Assembly (NCBI RefSeq): GCF_000234355.1
Contig: NZ_AGQV01000001.1
Location: forward strand, 1 to 64,000
From: Gluconobacter morbifer G707
GTDB lineage: Bacteria; Pseudomonadota; Alphaproteobacteria; Acetobacterales; Acetobacteraceae
Length of the DNA: 64,000 nucleotides
Reading direction: 5' to 3'
Part shown: one piece after another, positions 44,093 to 53,644 of the stretch
How the letters are laid out: each line of letters begins with the position of its first letter
How positions within the stretch are numbered: the stretch's first letter is position 1
The notes under the pieces: generated by a model
What the model was told of the DNA's origin: nothing
Database searches by the model: none
Seen by the model: only the letters and a program-made list of their open reading frames with translations
Program-made: the position numbers and the translations under genes

Positions 44093-44836
44093 TCACTGCG
44101 CCGTCCGTTTCCAGAGGGCGGCGGCGGCTTCATCCAGAATAACCGTGCAGTCACCGTGCAGGCGGATGGCGGTAGCACTGACATCTTCGCTGATCGGTCC
44201 GTTCAGGGCTGTATTGATGATGGACGCCTTGCCTTCACCAACAGCCACAAGCAGGAGTTTCCGCGCTTCGAGAATGGTTCCTACGCCCATGGTCAGGGCA
44301 CGTTCCGGCACGCGGGACGGATCATTGCCGAACATGCCTGAGTTCTGCCGCCGCGTGACGTCATCAAGATGAACAACGCGGGTGCGGCTGTCGAAGGCTG
44401 AAGGCGGTTCATTGAAGCCGATATGTCCGGTTTCACCAATGCCCAGAAGTTGCAGGCCAATCCCGCCCGAAGCGCGGATGGCCGCTTCATACTGCGCACA
44501 TTCCGCATCCAGGTCAGGAGCAACGCCGTTCGGAACGTGGATCTGCGCGGGCGGTACGTTCACATGCGCAAACAGATGTTTCTGCATGTAATAGCGGTAT
44601 GAGTTTGGGTCCGTCGCCGGGAGACCGACATATTCGTCCAGATTGAAGGACGTGACGCCTGAAAAATCGAGCGCGGCGGTTTCATGCTGCTGAACGAGAA
44701 GCTCATAGATGCTTTCCATCGTGCGCCCTGTGGCCAGTCCGAGGACAGGACTGGCATGACTGCGGACTTCATGGGCGATCATCCAGGCTGCACGGCTGAA
44801 AGCCTGCTCCGAGCTGTCAGTGACGATGACGTTCAT
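44093..44836 (-). CDS. nagB: Glucosamine-6-phosphate deaminase
   Basis: 247 aa. Phosphate and active-site motifs are GLATGRTMESIYELL, NLDEYVGL (catalytic Asp) and LGIGETGHIGFNEP (catalytic His and Glu). It converts glucosamine-6-phosphate to fructose-6-phosphate and ammonia. The length and the GHIGFNEP form match the monomeric, non-allosteric Bacillus-type NagB rather than the 266-aa E. coli enzyme. The start at 44836 (MNVIVTD) fits the family; 44863 is the longer option. It follows nagA closely at the end of the minus-strand nag operon. Confidence 0.92.
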   Translation of the reverse strand: MNVIVTDSSEQAFSRAAWMIAHEVRSHASPVLGLATGRTMESIYELLVQQHETAALDFSGVTSFNLDEYVGLPATDPNSYRYYMQKHLFAHVNVPPAQIHVPNGVAPDLDAECAQYEAAIRASGGIGLQLLGIGETGHIGFNEPPSAFDSRTRVVHLDDVTRRQNSGMFGNDPSRVPERALTMGVGTILEARKLLLVAVGEGKASIINTALNGPISEDVSATAIRLHGDCTVILDEAAAALWKRTAQ

Positions 44837-44881
44837 GAGGGCAGGAATCCTGTCTGATGGCATGGGGTAAAGAGGAGGCAG

Positions 44882-45991
44882 TCAGGAGACGCGCTGGCCA
44901 TTGACCCAGACTTCGCTGACCTGAAGATTGCTGTCGAGAACCGTGAAATCGGCCAGCAGATCGGGTGCAATGGCGCCCCGGTCATGCAGCCCGAGATAGG
45001 CGGCAGCGTTCGTACTGACGAGGCGTGCGGCCCGGGGTAGGGACATGCCGGACTGGATGGCGTTGCGCAGTCCCTGATCCAGCGTCAGCACACTCCCGGC
45101 AAGGCTGCCGCTAGGCAGGCGCACCACGCCGTCCCGGATCACGACGGCCTGACCCCCGAGGTCGCTCGGTCCGTCCGGTTCGCCGGTGCCGCGCATGGCG
45201 TCCGTGACAAACAGCAGACGATCTCCCATCATTCGCTCCACCAGCCGGAAACTCGCCGGATGAACGTGGTGCGTGTCGAAGATCATTTCACCATAGGCCA
45301 CGTCGCTGCACATCAGGGCTGCGACCGGCCCGGGGCGACGGCCTTCAATGGGAGACATCGCATTGAACAGATGCGTACCACCTACAGTACCGCCCGCGGC
45401 GCAGACCATGCAGATGGCACGTTCGGCGCCGTCATAATCCGTGGTGGTGTGCCCAAGGCTGACGCGTACGCCCGCACGGGCAAAAGATTTCATTGCGTTT
45501 TCGGAATGTTCCAGTTCTGGAGCAATCGTCACGATGCGGACGCAACCTGTCCCGACGGCGTCCACTACACGGTCCGGGGTCGGTTCGATATTGAAAGGCG
45601 GCTGTGCACCGAGCTTGTGCGGACTGACGAATGGCCCTTCCAGATGGGCGCCATGAACGCGTGGTCCGTTCCTGATCCCCCTGTCACAGACTTCCTTCAC
45701 GGCGCGCAGGGTGTCCATGACGTCCGACCAGGGCGCGGTGATGGTGGTCGGCAGAATGGTCGTGGTGCCATGATCGAGGTGAAAGCGGGACAGGGTCTCA
45801 ATGGCGTCCACACCGTCCATCGTGTCGGCTCCGCCGCCGCCATGAACATGACCGTCAATGAAACCGGGCAGGATATAGCGGTCGGAGGCCGTGGAGGCAG
45901 GGTCGATCTGGCGGATATGGCTGTCAAAGTGAACCCGTCCGGCGACAATGCGGTCACGCAGGACGATCTGGCCGTCGAGATAGGACATCAT
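44882..45991 (-). CDS. nagA: N-acetylglucosamine-6-phosphate deacetylase
   Basis: 369 aa amidohydrolase. PGFIDGHVHGGGG holds the first metal ligands, with HLEGPFVSP, SLGHTTTDYDGAE, GTHLFNAMSP and the catalytic Asp in FVTDAMRGTG. It removes acetate from GlcNAc-6-phosphate, giving the NagB substrate. The start overlaps the stop of the MFS importer gene (ATGA). Complete family length. Confidence 0.93.
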   Translation of the reverse strand: MMSYLDGQIVLRDRIVAGRVHFDSHIRQIDPASTASDRYILPGFIDGHVHGGGGADTMDGVDAIETLSRFHLDHGTTTILPTTITAPWSDVMDTLRAVKEVCDRGIRNGPRVHGAHLEGPFVSPHKLGAQPPFNIEPTPDRVVDAVGTGCVRIVTIAPELEHSENAMKSFARAGVRVSLGHTTTDYDGAERAICMVCAAGGTVGGTHLFNAMSPIEGRRPGPVAALMCSDVAYGEMIFDTHHVHPASFRLVERMMGDRLLFVTDAMRGTGEPDGPSDLGGQAVVIRDGVVRLPSGSLAGSVLTLDQGLRNAIQSGMSLPRAARLVSTNAAAYLGLHDRGAIAPDLLADFTVLDSNLQVSEVWVNGQRVS

Positions 45992-47271
45992 GACTCCTGA
46001 TCCAGTGGAAGAATGCCGGTCTGCCCATAGCGCCGGGTATAAAAGAGAACGGCAAGATAGGACGGCAGCACGAGAATCGCGAACATGGCCTGGAAACCGA
46101 CATAAGGTTTCAGGGCGGCATAGATCTGCGGCGTGATGGCTCCGCCGCTATACGCCATGACGATCAAGGCGGAGGCCAGGGGCGTCCACGGACCTGCGCC
46201 ACGAATGGCGATGGGGAAGATCGTGGGCATCAGCATGGCATTGGTCGCACCCAGCAGGGCCACACACAGCACGGAGGCATAGCCGTGGGTCAGGAAAGCG
46301 GCAATGGTCAGAATGCAGCCGGCGATGCAGGAGAGTTCCATGAACCGTTCCTGTGTGATGAGGCGCGGTATGACCAGAAACCCCGCGACATAACCGCTGA
46401 GCATTGCGGCAAGCGTCAGGGACGTAAAGAATTTCGTCTGGCTCAGCGGCAGGCCAAAACCCTGACCATAAGTGCCGATGGCATCCCCTGCCATGACTTC
46501 GATCCCGACATACAGGAACATCGCCACGATGCCGAAGACCAGATGGGGGCGGAAAATGCGCGCGCCATTCCCGGCCGGGCCGGGAAGAGGCTCGGCCTGG
46601 AGTTCAGGCAGGGGAAACATCGCCACCCCGATAGCCGCGACAAGCAGAACGATGGCCATCGTCATGTAAGGGGCATAAATGGCATGCACAAATCCGGACA
46701 GGATGGCATCGCGCGCCACGGGGTCCGTGGTGTTCTGCGTCTTCTGGGCGACGCTGCCGATATCGCCCATCACAATCGTGGCCAGAACGATCGGAGCGAG
46801 AATGCCTGCGACCTTGTTGCTGACGCCCATGATGGCAATGCGCTGGGCCGCGCGTTCTGACGGTCCAAGCAGGCTGACGAGCGGATTGATCACCACCTGC
46901 ATCAGAGACAGGCCTGCTCCCATGACGAGAAGCCCTGTCAGGGCACCACCGTAGATGCGCATGGAAATGAACTGCCCGAACAGAGCCACCCCAATGGCAC
47001 AGAGCACCAGTGCGCCTGACAGCCCACGGCGCAGACCTGTTTTCCGGGCGAGGACCGACGCCGGCAGTGAAAACAGGAAATACGACAGATAGAACACCAT
47101 CGGCACGAGGAACGCACTGGTGTCGCTGAGATCAAAGGCAACGCGGACGAAGGAAATCAGCGGGCCGTTCATCCAGGTGACGAAGCCCATGATGAAGAAG
47201 ATGGCCGCTGCGACGCCGAGAGGGGCTAGGCCATAGCGTCCGGTCAGGCTGGTGCCGGATGTCTGTGTCAT
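45988..47271 (-). CDS. nagP: MFS sugar importer, NagP/FucP-like
   Basis: 427 aa, 12 membrane helices, of the FucP/GluP group of the major facilitator superfamily: FFIMGFVTWMNGPLISFVR at helix 1, MGAGLSLMQVVINPLVSLLG in helix 4. NagP-type members import N-acetylglucosamine by proton symport. It is located within the nag operon, between the SIS deaminase gene and nagA, and overlaps nagA. The substrate is inferred from context. Confidence 0.85.
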   Translation of the reverse strand: MTQTSGTSLTGRYGLAPLGVAAAIFFIMGFVTWMNGPLISFVRVAFDLSDTSAFLVPMVFYLSYFLFSLPASVLARKTGLRRGLSGALVLCAIGVALFGQFISMRIYGGALTGLLVMGAGLSLMQVVINPLVSLLGPSERAAQRIAIMGVSNKVAGILAPIVLATIVMGDIGSVAQKTQNTTDPVARDAILSGFVHAIYAPYMTMAIVLLVAAIGVAMFPLPELQAEPLPGPAGNGARIFRPHLVFGIVAMFLYVGIEVMAGDAIGTYGQGFGLPLSQTKFFTSLTLAAMLSGYVAGFLVIPRLITQERFMELSCIAGCILTIAAFLTHGYASVLCVALLGATNAMLMPTIFPIAIRGAGPWTPLASALIVMAYSGGAITPQIYAALKPYVGFQAMFAILVLPSYLAVLFYTRRYGQTGILPLDQES

Positions 47272-47300
47272 GTCAGGCTGAACTCCATGGACCCGTCAGA

Positions 47301-48254
47301 TCATGCGACGGTGACGACTTTGGTCAGATGGCGGGGAGCAAGCGTGTCGAGACCATGCGCGCGGGCTACGTATTCGCCGAGAAGCTGAAGAACGGGCAGC
47401 ACGACAAGCGGCCGGACCGAAGCGTCCTGTGCCACAGGAAGCGATACCGTGCCGGGGCCGCCCAGCCCCAGTACCCGCGCGCCTTTTGCCATCAGGTCAT
47501 GAGCCAGAAGGCTTTCTTCCTTCAGGGTCTCCGGATGATACAGCATGACAACCAGCGAGCGATCATCGATCAGGCTGATGGGGCCGTGCCTGTATTCGAG
47601 CGGATGATGGGCCTCCGTCTGGCTCAGGCTCATTTCCTGAAGTTTGAGCGCGCCTTCCCGTGCGATGCCATACAGCGCGCCACCTCCCAGAAATACGAAA
47701 TGCGACCGGTCCGCGATCAGGGGAGGCAACAAAGGATCCGCGGCATCAAGGAGCGCCAGTGCCGCATCCGTTGTTGCGGGTGTTACGGAAATTCCGGCGT
47801 AACGCAGTCCCATGAGAAGCATGAGACTGGCGGATGCCGTCATGACGATGCCTTCTTCGGGATGCGTCCCGGCCACGACCGTCTCGTCAGCGCAATGTTC
47901 AAGAGACGTCCCCGGTGCACAGGTAAAGGCGGTGACATGCAGATTCCGTCTGCGGCTTTCCCGGGCAGCGGCAACGGTTTCGGTCGACTCTCCACTCCGC
48001 GACAGGGCGAGGATAGCCGGACGGATCCGGCTGGGAACATAATCCTGCGGGCGGCGCGTCCATTCGTTGCCTGGAACAGCCCGGGCGAAAATGCCCTGCA
48101 TGTTCAGGCTGGCAGCGATGGAGTCAGCGATATGCACGGATGTTCCACACCCGACGACGACACTGACCGTGTCCGGATCGGGATGCAGGTCATGGATCGT
48201 CACCCTGTCCCAGAGCGGGAACTGTTGCCGGATGCTGCGTTCTGTTGCGTTCAT
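47301..48254 (-). CDS. Tandem SIS-domain glucosamine-6-phosphate deaminase/isomerase (NagB-II type)
   Basis: 317 aa with two SIS domains. VVVGCGTSVHIADSIA and LALSRSGESTETVAA mark the first. The second has GGGALYGIAREGALKLQEMS and the sugar-phosphate segment HHPLEYRHGPISLI. It resembles the isomerase half of GlmS without the glutaminase domain, as in NagB-II/AgaS deaminases that turn GlcN-6-P into Fru-6-P. The true NagB at 44093 does the same reaction with an unrelated fold, so the operon has two candidate deaminases. It overlaps the kinase gene by four bases. Confidence 0.85.
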   Translation of the reverse strand: MNATERSIRQQFPLWDRVTIHDLHPDPDTVSVVVGCGTSVHIADSIAASLNMQGIFARAVPGNEWTRRPQDYVPSRIRPAILALSRSGESTETVAAARESRRRNLHVTAFTCAPGTSLEHCADETVVAGTHPEEGIVMTASASLMLLMGLRYAGISVTPATTDAALALLDAADPLLPPLIADRSHFVFLGGGALYGIAREGALKLQEMSLSQTEAHHPLEYRHGPISLIDDRSLVVMLYHPETLKEESLLAHDLMAKGARVLGLGGPGTVSLPVAQDASVRPLVVLPVLQLLGEYVARAHGLDTLAPRHLTKVVTVA

Positions 48255-49288
48255 GACGCGGACGTCTCCATCGTGAGGGCCGTTTCAGCGGAGTGCAGGG
48301 TCTGGGCGGTTCGGGCTATCCATCGGTCATCCGGCGCCCATCCGGCCAGACGCGCGGCGCTGAGCAGTCCGCCACCGATGGGCGTAAGACGCGGGGGAAC
48401 AGGCGCGCCACAGCGTTCGGCAATGGCATGACGCAGGATCGGACTCTGAAGGGTGCCCCCCGCGTAACTCCAGGGCAGATGGGCATCCGGAAATTTACGC
48501 CTCGCAGCGTCAATATGCAGACCGAGATGATCGGCCGCCTGTGTCATGAGGCGCCGGGCGGGGACAACGCCCTGCCCGGCCAGGTCGGAGATCACCCGAG
48601 CCAGAGCAGCAACGGAAGACCGTTCATGCTCAAGCGAGCCATACCATTCCATTAGTGCCGCTCCACAGGTCAGGGGATCAGGCGGAAGTCCCATGGCGGT
48701 TGCGAACGGTTCGAAAAAAGCCTGATCGTCCTGATTGCGACCATCCAGAAGCATGGTCAGAAGTGACAGGGCCTGCCGTCCGATCCAGAACGCGCTGCCC
48801 TCATCACCAAACAGACTGCCCCAGCCACCGACCCGGTCATGATGACCGCGACCATCCGTCGCCCATGCCATCGAACCTGTCCCCGAAAGCAGCAGCACCC
48901 CGGCTTGTCCGCCAAAAGCGCCCGTACAGGCCATTTCCACGTCGCCGGTTATGTGAACAGGGCAGGACATGATGTCATGGACGGCGTCTCTCTGGCGCTG
49001 TCCGAAAAGACGGGTTTCCCCATAACCAGCCAGACCGAGGGCCAGGGCTTCGGTTGTCCGGGGAATCTGCGTCAGCAGGGATTGCAGGATGGCTTTCCAG
49101 TCTGGCCTGTCAAACGGGTTGCAGCCCGGCGCACGGACGATCCTGCCAACCGTCCCGTCCCGATGAAGCACGACAAGAAGCGTTTTGGTGCCTCCGCCGT
49201 CGATGGCTGCAATGCTGGATTCCGTCACGGGTCCGGGCTGCCCTGAAAATTGATCCTGAAACGATATGATCTGTTGGAATGCACTCAT
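48251..49288 (-). CDS. BadF/BadG-family N-acetylglucosamine kinase
   Basis: 345 aa of the ASKHA fold, BadF/BadG/BcrA/BcrD ATPase family: SIAAIDGGGTKTLLVV (phosphate 1), LLLSGTGSMAW (phosphate 2) and GGWGSLFGDEGSAFWIG, typical of N-acetylglucosamine kinases such as NagK of Gammaproteobacteria. It phosphorylates imported GlcNAc before NagA. The first 24 residues may be over-extended. It is the first gene of the minus-strand nag operon and divergent from the DeoR regulator. Confidence 0.85.
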   Translation of the reverse strand: MSAFQQIISFQDQFSGQPGPVTESSIAAIDGGGTKTLLVVLHRDGTVGRIVRAPGCNPFDRPDWKAILQSLLTQIPRTTEALALGLAGYGETRLFGQRQRDAVHDIMSCPVHITGDVEMACTGAFGGQAGVLLLSGTGSMAWATDGRGHHDRVGGWGSLFGDEGSAFWIGRQALSLLTMLLDGRNQDDQAFFEPFATAMGLPPDPLTCGAALMEWYGSLEHERSSVAALARVISDLAGQGVVPARRLMTQAADHLGLHIDAARRKFPDAHLPWSYAGGTLQSPILRHAIAERCGAPVPPRLTPIGGGLLSAARLAGWAPDDRWIARTAQTLHSAETALTMETSAS

Positions 49289-49409
49289 GTCAAGTCATTA
49301 TAGTGATTGGATATGCGTCCCATGACCGCGTGCAATGAGCGCTTTACGCGCGAACTGCGAAAGCGGTACAGATTTTTCTGTCCTGGAATGCAGCCATAGG
49401 GGAAATGTC

Positions 49410-50180
49410 GTGGCAGGGGATCGTCTGACGCGGATCCGTCGCTATCTTTATTTCAACGGCATGACGGGCGTGCATGAACTGGCGGAGCAGATGGAGGCGT
49501 CCCTTGCGACGGTCCGTCGTGACCTTCAGCGGCTGGAAGAGCAAGGGGTGATCGTCCGGACCCATGGCGGAGCGGCCCTCGCGGACGCCGTGGAACGGGA
49601 AGTCGCCTTCGAAGCGCGGGAACACCAGCAACTGGACAACAAGCGCGCCATCGCGGATCTGGTTTTCCCGCATATCCGCCGTGGTTCAGCGGTTTTTCTC
49701 GATGCCGGGACGACCGTTCTGCAACTCGCCCGTCGGTTGAGACTGGATCCGATGCCGCTAACCGTTTTCACCAATAACATGACCGTGGCAGATACGCTGA
49801 GTGGTACTGACGGTGTGGACGTCAACCTGCTGGGTGGCCGGGTCCGCCACTTCAACCGCTGTCTTGTCGGATTGCTGGCGGAACAGGCCATCGAGGGGCT
49901 GTGGTTCGATCAGGTATTCCTGGGGGCGAGCGCCGTACAGCCAGATGACACGATTTCCACCCCGGACAGCGGAGAAGCCAGCCTCAATGCCGTGATGATG
50001 CGCCGCACGGACGACTGTCTGCTGCTGGCCGACAGTTCGAAATTCGGACGGCATTCGACGTTCCGTGTCGGTCGGCTTGATCAGATCTCACGGATTTTCA
50101 CCGATCACGAACTGGAAGAGGACGTCGGCCGGTCTCTTCGCGAACGTGGGCACCAGCTTTTCCTGACCCGGAAACCCTGA
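49410..50180 (+). CDS. DeoR-family regulator (AgaR-like)
   Basis: About 256 aa. The DeoR helix-turn-helix includes ELAEQMEASLATVRRDLQRL followed by VRTHGGAAL, then the sugar-phosphate-binding DeoRC domain (FLDAGTTVLQLARRL, VFTNNMTVADTL). GTG at 49410 is chosen because AGGGG lies eight bases upstream; ATG at 49335 has no ribosome site and its first 25 residues look non-native. It is divergent from the nag operon and probably represses it, with GlcNAc-6-P or GlcN-6-P as likely effector. Confidence 0.85.
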   Translation: MAGDRLTRIRRYLYFNGMTGVHELAEQMEASLATVRRDLQRLEEQGVIVRTHGGAALADAVEREVAFEAREHQQLDNKRAIADLVFPHIRRGSAVFLDAGTTVLQLARRLRLDPMPLTVFTNNMTVADTLSGTDGVDVNLLGGRVRHFNRCLVGLLAEQAIEGLWFDQVFLGASAVQPDDTISTPDSGEASLNAVMMRRTDDCLLLADSSKFGRHSTFRVGRLDQISRIFTDHELEEDVGRSLRERGHQLFLTRKP

Positions 50181-50217
50181 AAAAACGGAAACGCACGGAC
50201 CCGTCACATCCGTTTTT
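50181..50217 (+). terminator. Rho-independent terminator after the DeoR gene
   Basis: aaaaacgga at 50181-50189 pairs with tccgttttt at 50209-50217, directly after the stop. The flanking A- and T-runs also serve the convergent MFS gene ending at 50244. Confidence 0.75.
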
Positions 50218-50243
50218 CATTCAGCCTGCAGAGCGCAGGAGAG

Positions 50244-51440
50244 TCAGGATGCCTCGTCTGACTCTGAAAGGTGGCGCGGGAAAGCATCCGGGTTCGTCAC
50301 GCTGACCACAATGGCAATGATGGCGACGATGACGGCAACGGGGATAAGCACGTTGAAGCCGAAATGCGTCAGCAGCACTCCACCAACTGCGGAACCCAGC
50401 AGAATGCCGACATTGCTGGCGCCGTTGATGGCCGCGCCCGCGACATCGGACCGTGTGGCGCGGGCACGGATGGCACCGGACATGAGGAACGGAATAATGG
50501 CGGAATAGCCGATGCTCCAGAGCGATACGAAGGCGACCGTGATCCAGCCGGACACCAGATGGCCGAGCATCATGCTCAGCCCGATCAGCATGAGCATGCC
50601 GCCCGCGAATATGCCTGCTGCCGGGGAGCGGTCCACGAACTGGGCAGCCCCCCACAGACCCATAATGCTGACCGCGCCGGTCACGAGAAGTGCAAGGCTC
50701 AGCTGGTTTTCGTGGATCCCGTGTTTCAGCAGGAGTGGCGCAACAAAGGTGTAGGCCAGGTTATGCGCGATGAAAAACAGCACATTGACTAGAACGACAG
50801 CAAGGAAAGCCCGCATCGCCCTGCCAGACCCGACGGATGGGAGTCTGACAGCCGCGTCATTGGCCGTGGAGACCGGGGGCAGAAAGAAGGCGATACATAA
50901 TGTCAGAATGACGCTGAGGCCCGTGATGACGAGCATCGCGACCCTCCAGCTCGCGAAATGTCCCACCGCTGCCGCGCCGGGCACGCCCAGAACGGCCCCT
51001 AGGGACGTACCACCATAGACGAAGGAAATGGCGCGGCCCGTCATGCGGGGCGGGACGAGACGTGCACTGTAAGCGGAGACAATGGACATCAGCAGGGCAT
51101 GCGCGATCCCACCGATGGCCCGTCCGCAGCACAGGATAAAAAAGCTGGGAGCCAGCCCGACAACAAGATTGGACAGGACATAACCGCCCAAGGAAACCAG
51201 CATCAGGCGTTTGCGGTCGATCGGACTGGTCAAGATCGTGAGGGGGACGGCCCCCAGAGCAACCATCAACGCAAAGGCGCTGACTGACAGCCCGGCTTCT
51301 CCTTCCGGAATATGGAAGGTCTGTGCCATGTCGATCAGAAGTCCAACCGGTGCAACTTCACTGGTCAGGGCAGTGAATGTACAGGCGAAAAGGGCGCAGA
51401 GCCCAATAACGGTAGAAGAAGGAAGGGTTCGGAAGAACAT
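50244..51440 (-). CDS. DHA1-family MFS exporter
   Basis: 398 aa, 12 membrane helices, of the AraJ/YdhP-like drug:H+ antiporter-1 group: VAPVGLLIDMAQTFHI after helix 1, SPIDRKRLMLVSL in loop 2-3, VPGAAAVGHFASWRVAML (motif C region). It probably exports sugars or drugs from the cytoplasm. It stands alone between the DeoR gene and hpnR, with no clear functional link to either. Confidence 0.82.
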   Translation of the reverse strand: MFFRTLPSSTVIGLCALFACTFTALTSEVAPVGLLIDMAQTFHIPEGEAGLSVSAFALMVALGAVPLTILTSPIDRKRLMLVSLGGYVLSNLVVGLAPSFFILCCGRAIGGIAHALLMSIVSAYSARLVPPRMTGRAISFVYGGTSLGAVLGVPGAAAVGHFASWRVAMLVITGLSVILTLCIAFFLPPVSTANDAAVRLPSVGSGRAMRAFLAVVLVNVLFFIAHNLAYTFVAPLLLKHGIHENQLSLALLVTGAVSIMGLWGAAQFVDRSPAAGIFAGGMLMLIGLSMMLGHLVSGWITVAFVSLWSIGYSAIIPFLMSGAIRARATRSDVAGAAINGASNVGILLGSAVGGVLLTHFGFNVLIPVAVIVAIIAIVVSVTNPDAFPRHLSESDEAS

Positions 51441-51548
51441 ACTGGGCCTGAGCGGTAAAGGAGCTGGATGGTTCCCTTACTTCTGACGTCTTTTTCCGGG
51501 AAGTACCATTGCGTATTTTCCCGTATGGAACACTTTCCGGAGCAGACA

Positions 51549-51590
51549 GGACGCCCGCACCAGAAAGCCATGCTTCCGGTACGGGCGTCC
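51549..51590. terminator. Hairpin downstream of hpnR
   Basis: ggacgcccg (51549-51557) pairs with cgggcgtcc (51582-51590), with further imperfect pairing inside (accagaaagc with gcttccggt). There is no long T-run on the minus strand, so termination efficiency is uncertain. It is 22 bases after the hpnR stop. Confidence 0.55.
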
Positions 51591-51612
51591 GGACGGACGA
51601 TACGCCTGCCGG

Positions 51613-53160
51613 TCAGACGGCGGTTTCGGCACCCATGCGGGTCTTGTCCACGAAGCCTTCCGTGGCGTCATCAAGGGCGCGGGTCTTGCGTCCGCCCGGA
51701 CCGTGGACATACAGGGCCTTGCGGTCGATCTTGTCCACGACCTCCGGCTGGATGGGCATTTCATAACGCGGCTTGCGCATGTGATCCGCAAGCTGCAGTG
51801 CTGGATTGAAGACAGAATTGAACTTCCAGAGCATTTTCACGAAATTCGTCTGCCCCTTGGAGAGCAGGTTGGCGGCGATGCCAGCCGTGTCTTTCAGCGC
51901 TTCCCAGCCCATGTGCTTGGTGTTCAGGACCTGCTGCGTCTTGACCAGCTCCTTGTAGAATTCCGGCAGGGGCAGGCGTGTGGGAAGAACAGCGTGCTGG
52001 ATGTCGAACAGGCGATAGTCCCGCGTGGTCAGGCGCCGCGCCTCACGATGCCAGATTTCCGTTCCGGGATAGGGCGTCGTGACCGAGATGTTCACGATTT
52101 CCGGGATCTCGAGGCACCACTGGCGAACAGCCTCGAAACGCTCACGAGTCCAGTCAGGATCAGCGATGATGTTGATGGCCACGATCAGTCCAAGGGAGCG
52201 CGCGTATTCCAGCGCCTCGAAATTGGCATCGAGCGAGACGCGTTTGCGGAACTGCTTGAGGCCTTCTTCATCGACCGCTTCCAGTCCGATGAAGATATAG
52301 CTCAGCCCGATTTCGCTCCAGACCTTGAAGACTTCCTTGTTGCGCAGCAGAACGTCCGCCCGCGTCTCAAGATAGTATTCCTTCTTGATGCCGCGCTTCT
52401 TGATTTCATCGGCGATGGCCATTCCGTGCTCCTGATGCACGAAAGCGACGTCATCGACGATGAAGATACCGGGCTCCTTGATCTCCTCCAGCTCGTCGGC
52501 GATCACCTTGGGATCAGCCGTGCGATAGGACCGGCCATAGAACGTCCAGGCGCTGCAGAAGGTACAGTCCCAAGGGCAGCCGCGTGCAAATTCGATCGAG
52601 GCGGCGGGATCGAGCGTGCCAATGAAGTACTTGTTGCGATGGCGCAGGAGGTCGCGGGCAGGGCGGATCGTGTTGAGGCTCTTGACGAAGATCGGCGGAG
52701 CACCTTCGCCGTCCAGCGTCACGACGCCCGGGACTTTCAGAATGTCCTTGCCGTTCTCGACCGCATCGAGAAGGAGACCAACCGTAGCATCTCCCTCACC
52801 TTTCAGAATGCAGTCGATGGCGCCATCCGCCAGTTGCAGTACGTCCCGAGCAATGAACGAGACGGAGTGACCACCAACAAAGATATAGGTCCCGGGCAGA
52901 CGCTGCTTGGTTTCCTTGCAGAGATCGATGATCTCCGGGATGTTCGCAAGATAGCTGCCCGAAAAGCAGACGGCTTGCGGTTTGAACGCTGCCAGCCGTT
53001 CCCAGTAATCCTTGTGGGTCTCGACCTGGAGGTCGATGATCTGGACCTCATGCCCGTCATTGCGCGCAGCCCCGGCAACCAGTTCAAGCCCGAGCGGCTC
53101 GAGCCGCAGGAAGACTTTCGTGTACATCAGGGCGCTGGGGTGGACGGCCAGAACTTTCAT
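51613..53160 (-). CDS. hpnR: Hopanoid C-3 methylase HpnR (B12-binding radical SAM)
   Basis: 515 aa. The N-terminal cobalamin-binding-like domain opens MKVLAVHPSALMYTKVFLRL and includes VGGHSVSF. The radical SAM core carries FARGCPWDCTFCSAWTFYGR, a CX3CX2C cluster motif. The C-terminal extension of about 150 residues is typical of HpnR. It methylates hopanoids at C-3 using SAM and a B12 cofactor, at the membrane. 3-Methylhopanoids are well known from acetic acid bacteria and methanotrophs. No squalene-hopene cyclase or other hpn gene is nearby. HpnJ or other B12 radical SAM enzymes are less likely given the N-terminal sequence. Confidence 0.88.
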   Translation of the reverse strand: MKVLAVHPSALMYTKVFLRLEPLGLELVAGAARNDGHEVQIIDLQVETHKDYWERLAAFKPQAVCFSGSYLANIPEIIDLCKETKQRLPGTYIFVGGHSVSFIARDVLQLADGAIDCILKGEGDATVGLLLDAVENGKDILKVPGVVTLDGEGAPPIFVKSLNTIRPARDLLRHRNKYFIGTLDPAASIEFARGCPWDCTFCSAWTFYGRSYRTADPKVIADELEEIKEPGIFIVDDVAFVHQEHGMAIADEIKKRGIKKEYYLETRADVLLRNKEVFKVWSEIGLSYIFIGLEAVDEEGLKQFRKRVSLDANFEALEYARSLGLIVAINIIADPDWTRERFEAVRQWCLEIPEIVNISVTTPYPGTEIWHREARRLTTRDYRLFDIQHAVLPTRLPLPEFYKELVKTQQVLNTKHMGWEALKDTAGIAANLLSKGQTNFVKMLWKFNSVFNPALQLADHMRKPRYEMPIQPEVVDKIDRKALYVHGPGGRKTRALDDATEGFVDKTRMGAETAV

Positions 53161-53644
53161 GAAGTCATTCCCTGTATCTCTGGGTCACGACCGGCCTGTG
53201 ACCATCGTTACCATGAACGACGACAGCGACCGGCCGGGACAATAGTCTCGTAATGTTGCACGGAGATGTCATGCCGGGGCTTTGCGAGGTCAATAGCCGG
53301 GTCGCGTCCGGGAGGAAACATGACGTGACCTAGGCGGAAGGCTGACCGCTACAGACCCGGGCAGACCGCGCATGAAGGCGACGGACAGGAATATCAGGAA
53401 ATTTGACATCTTCAGTCACAATATCGTGATTATTCGTATTTTCCCAAGTTCCGGGATGAACCCTGCCGGTATTCCGACTCGCTTGCAGGAGCCATATCGG
53501 GTGTTGCGGAAAGCAGACCTTCTGTTCCCTGTCCCGCAGGACAAAGGGCTTTCAGGAAAACATCCTTCCGTCTTTCAGAAGAAAGAAGCCCTTTATTTCC
53601 CGAATAATTCTGTCCTGATGGTGTAATATGAGGCCGCATGGCTC
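53161..53644. other. Intergenic region between hpnR promoter and feo operon end
   Basis: 484 bases with the hpnR promoter at the left. Open frames in it are short and do not look coding. No RNA or strong terminator was recognised. Confidence 0.4.

Noticed and set aside
51703-53253. 516-codon open frame antisense to hpnR
   Set aside because: A GC-bias shadow of hpnR, which has a full radical SAM motif; the antisense protein has no recognisable domain.
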